From the NCBI GenBank assembly GCA_011371465.1, contig DRQL01000360.1:1-11189 (forward strand): 11,189 bases of DNA, in the 5' to 3' direction. Positions 1 to 5,327 of the stretch are shown one piece after another. Made by a program: the position numbers and the translations under genes. This DNA comes from Gammaproteobacteria bacterium (GTDB lineage Bacteria > Pseudomonadota > Gammaproteobacteria > DSM-19610). The first letter of the stretch is position 1. Each line of letters opens with the position of its first letter. The notes beneath the pieces are model-generated. The model saw only the letters and a list, made by a program, of their open reading frames with translations. It did not search any database and had not been told where the DNA came from.

Positions 1-70
1 CCCGGAAGGATTCGAACCTCCGACCGCCTGGTTCGTAGCCAGGTACTCTATCCAGCTGAGCTACGGGCGC
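1..70 (-). tRNA. tRNA-Arg (ACG), 3' end cut by window edge
   Basis: Read on the minus strand from 70, the sequence folds as a tRNA: acceptor strand GCGCCCG, D arm with AGCUCAGCUGGAUAGAG, anticodon stem CCUGG/CCAGG around the loop CUACGAA (anticodon ACG), and T arm GGAGG-UUCGAAU-CCUUC. The matching 3' acceptor strand begins (CGGG) at the window edge, so its last bases, the discriminator and CCA lie outside. The A at position 34 would be deaminated to inosine by TadA to read CGU, CGC and CGA codons (family knowledge). E. coli has the same isoacceptor after csrA and tRNA-Ser (argV group), so more tRNA-Arg copies may follow beyond the edge. Its own promoter lies at 84-112. Confidence 0.96.
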
Positions 71-83
71 GTGGAAGCGCGGG

Positions 84-112
84 ATTATCCGTTAGTGCCG
101 GAAAAAACTCAA
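84..112 (-). promoter_or_regulatory. Sigma70-type promoter of tRNA-Arg
   Basis: On the minus strand a -35 element TTGAGT (plus 107-112) and a -10 element GATAAT (plus 84-89, five of six consensus bases) are separated by exactly 17 bp. The bases after the -10 are CCCGCGC, a GC-rich discriminator like those of stringently controlled stable-RNA promoters. Transcription would begin about 77-78, only 7-8 bases before the tRNA. The fit to consensus and position are seen in the sequence; stringent control is inferred. Confidence 0.75.
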
Positions 113-125
113 GGTTTGAGTAGAG

Positions 126-147
126 AAAAAGGGCGCCTGCGGCGCCC
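126..147 (-). terminator. Rho-independent terminator between tRNA-Ser and tRNA-Arg
   Basis: A perfect 7-bp GC stem GGGCGCC/GGCGCCC with a 3-base loop (131-147) is followed on the minus strand by five T (plus 126-130). It would stop any minus-strand transcript that passes the tRNA-Ser terminator, insulating the tRNA-Arg promoter just downstream. There is no T run on the plus side, so it works in one direction. Confidence 0.75.
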
Positions 148-150
148 TGC

Positions 151-167
151 GCCGCACTTTGTGCGGC
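151..167. other. Perfect hairpin next to the second terminator
   Basis: GCCGCAC-TTT-GTGCGGC forms a 7-bp stem with a 3-base loop, only 3 bases from the 131-147 terminator hairpin. It has no T run on either side, so alone it is not an intrinsic terminator. It may help pausing at the adjacent terminator or protect the 3' end of RNA that passes the first terminator. Function unknown. Confidence 0.5.
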
Positions 168-196
168 TGGTCGAACCGAAGGGTTCTCTTCAAAAT

Positions 197-258
197 CTCC
201 CTCTCCGCCACATAAAAAAAGCCCCTTACGGGGCTTGTTTTATGTGGCGGAGAGGGAG
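197..258. repeat. 62-bp near-perfect palindrome: tRNA-Ser 3' end, terminator and inverted copy
   Basis: Positions 197-225 are the reverse complement of 230-258 at 28 of 29 positions (one mismatch, 218/237), around a 4-base centre at 226-229. The inner 7 bp is the terminator hairpin of tRNA-Ser. The outer 21 bp pairs the last 14 bases of the tRNA gene, including CCA, plus 7 trailer bases with an inverted copy on the far side of the terminator. The homology stops abruptly at 197/258. See the finding for possible origins. Confidence 0.9.
214..236 (-). terminator. Rho-independent terminator of tRNA-Ser
   Basis: On the minus strand, 8 bases after the tRNA CCA, AAGCCCC-GTAA-GGGGCTT forms a 7-bp stem with a tetraloop (219-236). 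It runs into a seven-T tract (plus 214-220, the first two shared with the stem). This is a standard intrinsic terminator for the tRNA-Ser transcript. It forms the core of the larger palindrome at 197-258. Confidence 0.88.
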
Positions 259-335
259 GGATTCGAACCCTCGATGGGCGATTAACCCATACTCCCTTAG
301 CAGGGGAGCGCCTTCAGCCGCTCGGCCACCTCTCC
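245..335 (-). tRNA. tRNA-Ser (GCU)
   Basis: A complete 91-base class II tRNA on the minus strand. The acceptor strands GGAGAGG and CCUCUCC pair over 7 bp, with discriminator G and encoded CCA (plus 245-247). The anticodon stem CUCCC/GGGAG encloses CUGCUAA, giving anticodon GCU for AGC/AGU codons. A long variable arm, typical of tRNA-Ser, precedes the T arm GAGGG-UUCGAAU-CCCUC. It corresponds in position and anticodon to serV downstream of csrA in E. coli. Its last 14 bases are duplicated in inverted orientation past the terminator. Confidence 0.97.
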
Positions 336-380
336 CTTCTGGCAAACGGACCCTGGATCAGTCCGATGCAGAAGGCGGGT

Positions 381-409
381 AGAATACCGGCGCTTTGGTG
401 CAAGGTAAA
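381..409 (-). promoter_or_regulatory. Candidate tRNA-Ser promoter
   Basis: On the minus strand TTTACC (plus 404-409) and TATTCT (plus 381-386) are 17 bp apart, each with four of six consensus bases, followed by a GC-rich ACCCGCC discriminator. The start would be near 374, giving a leader of about 40 bases that RNase P would remove. The -35 lies just before the end of csrA, so cotranscription with csrA is also possible. A weak 5-bp hairpin (CGGAC/GTCCG, 347-365) lies in the leader. Confidence 0.5.
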
Positions 410-417
410 GTCAAATC

Positions 418-621
418 CTAGTTTTCGGCGGTTTCCACCGGTGTGCTGTCAGCCTGCTGCTCACGCTTGATGCGGTCGTAGATTTCCTCACGGTGCACTG
501 CGACTTCCTTGGGTGCATTGACACCGATGCGGACCTGGTTTCCCTTGACGCCCAGTACGGTAACCGTGACCTCGTCACCAATCATGAGGGTTTCACCAAC
601 CCTTCGTGTAAGTATCAACAT
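418..621 (-). CDS. csrA: Carbon storage regulator CsrA (RsmA)
   Basis: A 67-residue global RNA-binding regulator of the CsrA/RsmA family (E. coli 61). It acts as a swapped dimer on GGA motifs in mRNA leaders, changing translation and stability in carbon storage, motility and biofilm programmes, and is titrated by small RNAs. The core is near identical to the family: MLILTRRVGETLMIGD at the start, VTVLGVKGNQVRIGV in the middle and the RNA-contacting Leu4 and Arg44 (in VHREEIYDRI). The tail after about residue 55 is polar and variable, as usual. An upstream in-frame ATG at 654 would add 11 residues not found in the family, so the start at 621 is chosen. It has the SD AAGGAG 9 bases upstream. 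The SD and the bases before ATG (CTAGGA) both contain GGA, which suits autoregulation. It lies downstream of lysC and upstream of tRNA-Ser. Confidence 0.97.
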   Translation of the reverse strand: MLILTRRVGETLMIGDEVTVTVLGVKGNQVRIGVNAPKEVAVHREEIYDRIKREQQADSTPVETAEN

Positions 622-690
622 TCCTAGTATCTCCTTAACCCACTCAATTACCAACCGCTTGCTTGCACAGTCGGCACGTACTCAGGCAAT

Positions 691-708
691 CAACATAATC
701 CTATGTCG
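691..708 (-). promoter_or_regulatory. Possible CsrA-binding hairpin in csrA leader
   Basis: On the minus strand CGACATA-GGAT-TATGTTG forms a 7-bp stem (one G-U pair) with GGA in the tetraloop, about 70 bases upstream of the csrA start codon. GGA displayed in a short hairpin loop is the classical CsrA/RsmA recognition element, and the E. coli csrA leader is known to be bound by its own product. Whether this segment is transcribed depends on the unmapped csrA start site. A competing reading, TTGCAG with GATTAT 16 bp downstream as a promoter, would place transcription start after the hairpin. Confidence 0.45.
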
Positions 709-767
709 GCCACTACCTGCAAAACTAAACACACCTAACAGTTTTTTGTTTTTATTGGGTTTTTAAG

Positions 768-784
768 AACCGCTATCGGCGGCT
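768..784 (-). terminator. Weak terminator-like hairpin after lysC
   Basis: Nine bases after the lysC stop, the minus strand has AGCCGC-CGATA-GCGGTT (four GC pairs, a G-U and an A-U), followed by CTTAAAAA. The stem is short and the T tract poor, so it would be inefficient. The rest of the lysC-csrA spacer (622-793) holds an AT-rich stretch at 741-764, the GGA hairpin and the csrA SD; I see no convincing promoter match. Confidence 0.3.
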
Positions 785-793
785 TCCGGCAGG

Positions 794-1285
794 TCAGGCA
801 GGGGTGGCCTGATCAAGTTGGAAGGTCTCATGCAGTGCCCGGACACCCAGTTCCAGGTACTTTTCGTCCACCACTACCGAGACCTTGATTTCAGAGGTCG
901 AGATCATCTTTATATTGATGCCTTCCTTTGCCAGGGTCTCAAACATGGAGGACGCAATACCGGCGTGCGAACGCATACCGACACCGACCAACGATATCTT
1001 GACGATCTTCGGGTCGCCGACGACCTCGCTGGCTCCCATGCCTCCGGCGACCTCCTGCAGGATTTCCAGGCTGCGCTGGTAATCGTTGCGATGCACGGAA
1101 AAAGTAAAGTCCGTGGTCTTGCCGTCCGGGGCCACGTTCTGGATGATCATGTCCACTTCGATATTCGCCGCGGCAATCGGTCCCAGGATCAGGTGTGCAA
1201 TACCCGGCTGGTCCGGTACACCGAGCGCCGTCAGTTTGGCTTCGTCACGGTTAAAGGCGATCCCTGAAATCAGCGCCTGTTCCAT
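794..1285 (-). CDS. Probable aspartokinase beta subunit from internal start
   Basis: In-frame ATG at 1285 (residue 247 of LysC) is preceded on the minus strand by GAGGA with a 7-base spacer, a much better ribosome site than that of the full-length start. The product would be 163 residues, starting MEQALISGIAFNRDEAKL and containing only the two ACT domains. This coincides with the known beta-subunit start in Corynebacterium glutamicum LysC, which begins MEEAVLTGVATDKSEAKV. Aspartokinases of this kind form alpha2beta2 complexes, the beta chains contributing effector sites. The start and SD are seen; expression is inferred by homology. Confidence 0.6.
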   Translation of the reverse strand: MEQALISGIAFNRDEAKLTALGVPDQPGIAHLILGPIAAANIEVDMIIQNVAPDGKTTDFTFSVHRNDYQRSLEILQEVAGGMGASEVVGDPKIVKISLVGVGMRSHAGIASSMFETLAKEGINIKMISTSEIKVSVVVDEKYLELGVRALHETFQLDQATPA

Positions 1286-2023
1286 GCCTTCGTCCTCATA
1301 GGTAATCAGCGTGCCCTCGCCCTCTTCGAAGCTGGAAAGCACGCGCAGCGGTACATTGTACTTCCCCGCGAACTCGACGGCACGGATTTGTAGCACTTTC
1401 GAGCCCAGGCTGGCCATTTCCAGCATTTCCTCGAAAGTAATGCGTTCCAGGCGTCGGGCGTCGGGTTCGACGCGGGGGTCGGTGGTATATACGCCGTCCA
1501 CGTCGGTGAAAATCTGGCACTCGTCGGCTTTCAGCGCCGCGGCCAGGGCTACCGCCGTGGTGTCGGAACCACCCCGACCCAGGGTAGTGATATTGCCCTT
1601 TTCATCCACCCCCTGGAACCCGGCGACCACCACCACATGCTGTGCATCCAGGTCAGCCGCGACGCGATCTGCGTCGATCTCCCGGATTCTTGCCTTGTTA
1701 TGGGCGTTATCGGTCAGGATATGCACCTGCGCCCCGGTATAGGAACGGGCCAGGCAACCACGCTCCGCCAGCGCCATCGACAACAGGGCAATGGTGGTCT
1801 GCTCGCCGGTCGCCAGCAATACATCCAGTTCACGCGGGTTCGGGCTCGCGGACACGGCGTCGGCCAGGCCCAGCAGACGGTCGGTCTCACCGCTCATGGC
1901 GGAAACCACCACCACCAGCCGGTGTCCCTGGTCGCGGTAGGCGATGATTTTGTCGGCCACGGCCTGGATCCTTTCCGGGCTGCCGACCGAGGTGCCGCCG
2001 TATTTCTGGACGATAAGTGCCAT
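794..2023 (-). CDS. lysC: Aspartate kinase, monofunctional with two ACT domains
   Basis: A 409-residue aspartokinase catalysing ATP-dependent phosphorylation of L-aspartate, the first step to lysine, threonine, methionine and diaminopimelate. The amino-acid kinase domain (about 1-240) opens with VQKYGGTSVG (Lys7 in the catalytic KxGGTS) and carries GFQGVDEKGNITTLGRGGSD with the substrate-binding GRGGSDT. Two ACT domains follow (about 265-335 and 345-405; QNV near the first, STSEIKVSVVV in the second) and normally mediate feedback inhibition by lysine and/or threonine. There is no homoserine dehydrogenase fusion, so it is the Pseudomonas/Corynebacterium type rather than ThrA. The start ATG at 2023 matches the family N-terminus, with only a weak SD. 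A second, in-frame start at 1285 could make the beta subunit. It lies 85 bases after alaS and 172 bases before csrA. The alaS-lysC spacer has a weak 5-bp hairpin (2071-2083) and a possible -10 TTTAAT (2065-2070) without a good -35. Confidence 0.97.
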   Translation of the reverse strand: MALIVQKYGGTSVGSPERIQAVADKIIAYRDQGHRLVVVVSAMSGETDRLLGLADAVSASPNPRELDVLLATGEQTTIALLSMALAERGCLARSYTGAQVHILTDNAHNKARIREIDADRVAADLDAQHVVVVAGFQGVDEKGNITTLGRGGSDTTAVALAAALKADECQIFTDVDGVYTTDPRVEPDARRLERITFEEMLEMASLGSKVLQIRAVEFAGKYNVPLRVLSSFEEGEGTLITYEDEGMEQALISGIAFNRDEAKLTALGVPDQPGIAHLILGPIAAANIEVDMIIQNVAPDGKTTDFTFSVHRNDYQRSLEILQEVAGGMGASEVVGDPKIVKISLVGVGMRSHAGIASSMFETLAKEGINIKMISTSEIKVSVVVDEKYLELGVRALHETFQLDQATPA

Positions 2024-2108
2024 ATTCAGGTAATCAACCGGGTAGATCTGCGTGAAAACCGCGCATTAAACACCATATTGGTGCAGGATAAAACCGTTGG
2101 ATGAAGGT

Positions 2109-4748
2109 CTAAACCGTCTCTGATGCGGCAATTTGCTGTTTTACCCAGTCAGCGACCGATGCCAGCGCGCTGTCCAGGTTCTCCGGCTGGCTGCCGCCCG
2201 CCTGCGCCATATCGGGGCGACCGCCGCCGCGACCACCAACCTGGGTAGCCACGTGGTTCACCAGGTCGCCTGCCTTGATGCGCGCGGTTTCTTCCCGGGT
2301 GACTCCGCCAATCAGTACGACCTTGCCGTCATTGACCGCACCCAGCACCACCGCCGCGCTGCCGAGCTTGTTTTTGAGCTGGTCCACGGTTTCCCGCAGG
2401 CTTTTCGCATCAGCACCATCCAGTCGGGCAGCCAGCACCTGGATGCCACCTACCTCCTGCGCCTGGCCGGCGAGGTCGCCACCCTGGGCATTGGCCAGTT
2501 TGGCTTTCAGTGCGTCCAGCTCCTTTTCCAGTTTGCGGTTGCGTTCCAGCAGCTGGCCAACTTTGGCAGCGGTTTCTTCGCGCCCTGCCTTGACCATGCC
2601 GGATACCGCTGCGAGGTTCTTTTCGGTCTCGCCGATATATGCCAGCGCACCGGCGCCGGTCACCGCTTCGATGCGTCGCACGCCGGAAGCGATACCGGTT
2701 TCCGAAAGAATCTTGAAAAGGCCGATATCACCGGCGCGGCTGGCGTGGGTGCCGCCGCACAGCTCCACGGAAAAGTCACCGATCGACAATACGCGTACTT
2801 CGTCACCGTACTTTTCACCGAACAGCGCCATGGCGCCGGCTTCCATGGCCTCGTCGATGGGCATGACCCGGGTTTCCACCGGGGCATTAGCGCGGATCTG
2901 GTCGTTCACCAGGGTTTCAATCTGCTGCAGCTCGTCACTGGTAAGCGGCTGGAAATGCGAAAAATCGAAACGCAGGCGGTCCGGGTCCACCAGTGATCCT
3001 TTCTGCTGGACGTGCTCGCCCAGTACCTGGCGCAGTGCGGCGTGCATCAGGTGGGTAGCGGAATGGTTCAGCCGGGTGGCTGCGCGGCGCTGCTCGTCGA
3101 CCAGCGCCTCGACCCGGTCACCCTGTTTGATTTCCCCCTGCGTCACCAGGCCGATGTGCGCAAACGCGCCACCGCCCTGCTTTTGCGTATCGATGACGCG
3201 GAATACCCCGGTGTCACCCACGCGGATTACCCCACGATCTCCGACCTGGCCGCCGGATTCCGCATAAAAAGGGCTGTGGTCGAGAATGACAATGCCTTCT
3301 TCGCCACCGTGCAACACGTCAACGGCTTCACCGTCCTTGAACAGCTCAGTCACCGTGGCCGTATCCTGCAAGCGTTCGTACCCGGTGAATTCCGTGCAGC
3401 CTTCAATATCGAGACTGCCGGTTTCCAGCGTACCGAAACTGCTGGCGGCACGCGCCCGGTCGCGCTGAGCTTCCATTTCGGTTTCAAAACCCGACATGTC
3501 GAGTGTCAGGCCACGTTCACGCGCGATATCCGCGGTCAGGTCGACCGGAAAACCATAAGTATCATACAGCCTGAACACGGTATCCCCCGGGATGACCTTG
3601 CCGTCCAGGCCTTTGATTGCGTCTTCGAGGATCTTCATACCGTTATCGAGCGTTTCAGCGAAGCGGGTCTCTTCCTGCTGGAGTACGCGCTCCACCTGCG
3701 CCTGTGCCTTCACCAGCTCCGGGTAGGCTTCACCCATCTCGGCGGCCAGCGCCGCCACCAGCCGGTGAAAGAAGGCGTCGCGTTTTCCCAATTTGTGTCC
3801 GTGGCGAATGGCGCGGCGGATAATGCGGCGCAGCACGTACCCCCGCCCTTCGTTGGATGGCATGACACCGTCTACGATCAGGAATGCGCAGGCGCGGATA
3901 TGATCGGCGATCACGCGCAGGGACTTGTCCTGGAGGTCCTTCGCCCCGGTAACCTCCGCCGCGGCCTGGATGAGGCGCTGGAACAGGTCGATCTCGTAGT
4001 TGCTGTGCACCCCCTGCAGGATGGCGGCCAGGCGTTCCAGTCCCATGCCGGTATCCACGGAAGGCCGGGGCAGCGGGTTCAGTTCACCGCTGGCATCGCG
4101 GTCGTACTGCATGAACACCAGGTTCCAGATTTCGATATACCGGTCACCGTCTTCCTCGGGTGTACCGGGCGGACCGCCGGGCACTTCGGCACCGTGGTCG
4201 TAAAAGATTTCCGAACAGGGACCGCAGGGACCGGTATCGCCCATCGACCAGAAGTTGTCTTTTGCACCAATGCGCGAAAAACGTTCTGCGGAAACGCCGA
4301 TTTCCTGCAGCCAGATATCCGCTGCCTCGTCGTCTTCCTCGTAGACGGTCACCCACAGGCGTTCGGCCGGCAGCTGAAGCGTCTCCGTCAGGAACTCCCA
4401 GGCATAACGGATGGCTTCACGCTTGAAATAGTCGCCGAAGCTGAAGTTACCCAGCATCTCAAAGAAGGTGTGATGACGGGCGGTATACCCGACGTTTTCC
4501 AGGTCATTGTGCTTGCCGCCGGCCCGCACGCAACGCTGCGAGCTGGCCGCGCGTACGTAGCTGCGCTGCTCCCTGCCCAGGAAGACATCCTTGAACTGCA
4601 CCATCCCGGCGTTGGTAAACAGCAGGGTCGGATCATTGGCGGGCACCAGCGGGCTGGACGCGACCAGGGTGTGGTCCCGCTGCTGGAAATACTCCAGAAA
4701 GGCCTGGCGAATCGCCGTGGTGCTGGTGGTACTGGTCTGGCTGCTCAT
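2109..4748 (-). CDS. alaS: Alanine--tRNA ligase
   Basis: Class II synthetase charging tRNA-Ala, 879 residues (E. coli 876). The aminoacylation domain (about 1-450) contains TLLFTNAGMVQFKDVFLG and the motif 2 region SSQRCVRAGGKHNDLENVG...HHTFFEMLGNFSFGDY. The editing domain, which removes mischarged Ser and Gly, has the zinc site H562-x3-H566 (HSATH) and C664-x3-H668 (CGGTH), aligned within two residues of E. coli. A coiled coil (about 730-770, RKLEKELDALKAKLA) leads to the glycine-rich C-Ala domain GGRGGGRPDMAQAGG. I chose the ATG at 4748 because MSSQTSTTSTTAIRQAFLEYF fits the family start; it has no clear SD. An ATG at 4778 adds ten residues and has a weak GGA site 6 bases upstream. It follows recX by 72 bases. 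An inverted repeat in the leader may be regulatory. Confidence 0.97.
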   Translation of the reverse strand: MSSQTSTTSTTAIRQAFLEYFQQRDHTLVASSPLVPANDPTLLFTNAGMVQFKDVFLGREQRSYVRAASSQRCVRAGGKHNDLENVGYTARHHTFFEMLGNFSFGDYFKREAIRYAWEFLTETLQLPAERLWVTVYEEDDEAADIWLQEIGVSAERFSRIGAKDNFWSMGDTGPCGPCSEIFYDHGAEVPGGPPGTPEEDGDRYIEIWNLVFMQYDRDASGELNPLPRPSVDTGMGLERLAAILQGVHSNYEIDLFQRLIQAAAEVTGAKDLQDKSLRVIADHIRACAFLIVDGVMPSNEGRGYVLRRIIRRAIRHGHKLGKRDAFFHRLVAALAAEMGEAYPELVKAQAQVERVLQQEETRFAETLDNGMKILEDAIKGLDGKVIPGDTVFRLYDTYGFPVDLTADIARERGLTLDMSGFETEMEAQRDRARAASSFGTLETGSLDIEGCTEFTGYERLQDTATVTELFKDGEAVDVLHGGEEGIVILDHSPFYAESGGQVGDRGVIRVGDTGVFRVIDTQKQGGGAFAHIGLVTQGEIKQGDRVEALVDEQRRAATRLNHSATHLMHAALRQVLGEHVQQKGSLVDPDRLRFDFSHFQPLTSDELQQIETLVNDQIRANAPVETRVMPIDEAMEAGAMALFGEKYGDEVRVLSIGDFSVELCGGTHASRAGDIGLFKILSETGIASGVRRIEAVTGAGALAYIGETEKNLAAVSGMVKAGREETAAKVGQLLERNRKLEKELDALKAKLANAQGGDLAGQAQEVGGIQVLAARLDGADAKSLRETVDQLKNKLGSAAVVLGAVNDGKVVLIGGVTREETARIKAGDLVNHVATQVGGRGGGRPDMAQAGGSQPENLDSALASVADWVKQQIAASETV

Positions 4749-4764
4749 GGCGCGAAAAGGTACA

Positions 4765-4793
4765 GGATATTGGACCATATTGCATCCATATCC
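4765..4793 (-). promoter_or_regulatory. Inverted repeat in the recX-alaS spacer
   Basis: Plus-strand arms GGATATtGGA (4765-4774, one bulged T) and TCCATATCC (4785-4793) are complementary over 9 bp around the 10-base centre CCATATTGCA. It lies 17-45 bases before the chosen alaS start. A further 6-bp repeat (CCCGGA/TCCGGG) lies just upstream on the minus strand at about 4793-4817, without a T run. E. coli AlaS is known to repress its own gene by binding a palindrome at the promoter; any similar role here is inference. No good -35/-10 pair was found. Confidence 0.4.
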
Positions 4794-4820
4794 CGGATTT
4801 TCGGGGCCATTCCGGGGGAA

Positions 4821-5327
4821 TCAGCGCGGGTCGAATGCCGCGCGGATCTGCTCGCCGGTGAAGCCCCTGTATTGCAGAAAACGCATCTGCCGGGTGCGCT
4901 CCCGGTAGTCCGCCGGAAGGTCGTGTCCAAACCGCTTGTGGCGTTGCCGGACCGCGGAGTCAACCCAGGACTGCGACAGTGCTTCCAGTGGCTGCGCCAT
5001 CAGTTCGCTGTCGATACCGCGTTCGCGCAACTCGGCCTGTATCCTGGCCGGCCCATAGCCCCGCTCGAAACGGCCGCGCACATAGAGTTCGACAAAACGC
5101 CGGTTACTCAGCAGGCCTTCACCGCGCAATTCGTCCAGCACCGCCGCGATGATTTCGTCCGGGAAGGAGCGCGCAACCAGCTTGTTGCGCAACTCCAGTT
5201 CACTGTGTTCGCGCCTTGCCAGCAGTCGTAACGCGGTCGCGTACGACTGCTGGTAAAGCTCCGCACGGTCGTCGGTTTCAGCCTGCGGATTCAATGGGCG
5301 TAACGTTCGCCGCTTCCGGCTCGACAT
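4821..5327 (-). CDS. recX: Recombination regulator RecX
   Basis: A 168-residue RecX (E. coli 166), which binds and caps RecA filaments and limits recombinase and coprotease activity. Family signatures are present: ALRLLARREHSELELRNKL (first three-helix repeat), GLLSNRRFVELYVRGRFERGYGPARIQAELRERGI (second repeat with the conserved YGPARI) and MRFLQYRGFTGEQI at the C-terminus. The longer reading frame upstream (to 5375) lies wholly in recA and does not look like RecX. The ATG at 5327 gives the usual length, with GGA 5 bases before it. This start is 50 bases inside recA in another frame, so recX is translationally linked to recA with no room for the intergenic terminator found in E. coli. It is probably SOS-induced from the LexA-controlled recA promoter. 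Confidence 0.94.
   Translation of the reverse strand: MSSRKRRTLRPLNPQAETDDRAELYQQSYATALRLLARREHSELELRNKLVARSFPDEIIAAVLDELRGEGLLSNRRFVELYVRGRFERGYGPARIQAELRERGIDSELMAQPLEALSQSWVDSAVRQRHKRFGHDLPADYRERTRQMRFLQYRGFTGEQIRAAFDPR

Noticed and set aside
71..382. 103-codon plus-strand frame across the two-tRNA region
   Set aside because: It covers tRNA-Ser, two terminators and the tRNA promoters on the other strand, so it is not a credible gene.
509..766. 85-codon plus-strand frame opposite csrA and its leader
   Set aside because: It runs through the csrA coding sequence and an AT-rich leader, has no family signature and no ribosome site of note.
2071..2083. CACCA-TAT-TGGTG repeat between alaS and lysC as a terminator
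   Set aside because: Only 5 bp, with a TTTAA tail on the minus strand; too weak to call. It could equally be chance or part of a lysC promoter region.
3012..5231. 739-codon open frame on the plus strand opposite alaS and recX
   Set aside because: It is antisense to a fully conserved alaS and recX. Its residues show no domain and are rich in His, Gly, Arg and Val as expected from complementary GC-rich codons. A frame this long is common opposite GC-rich genes.
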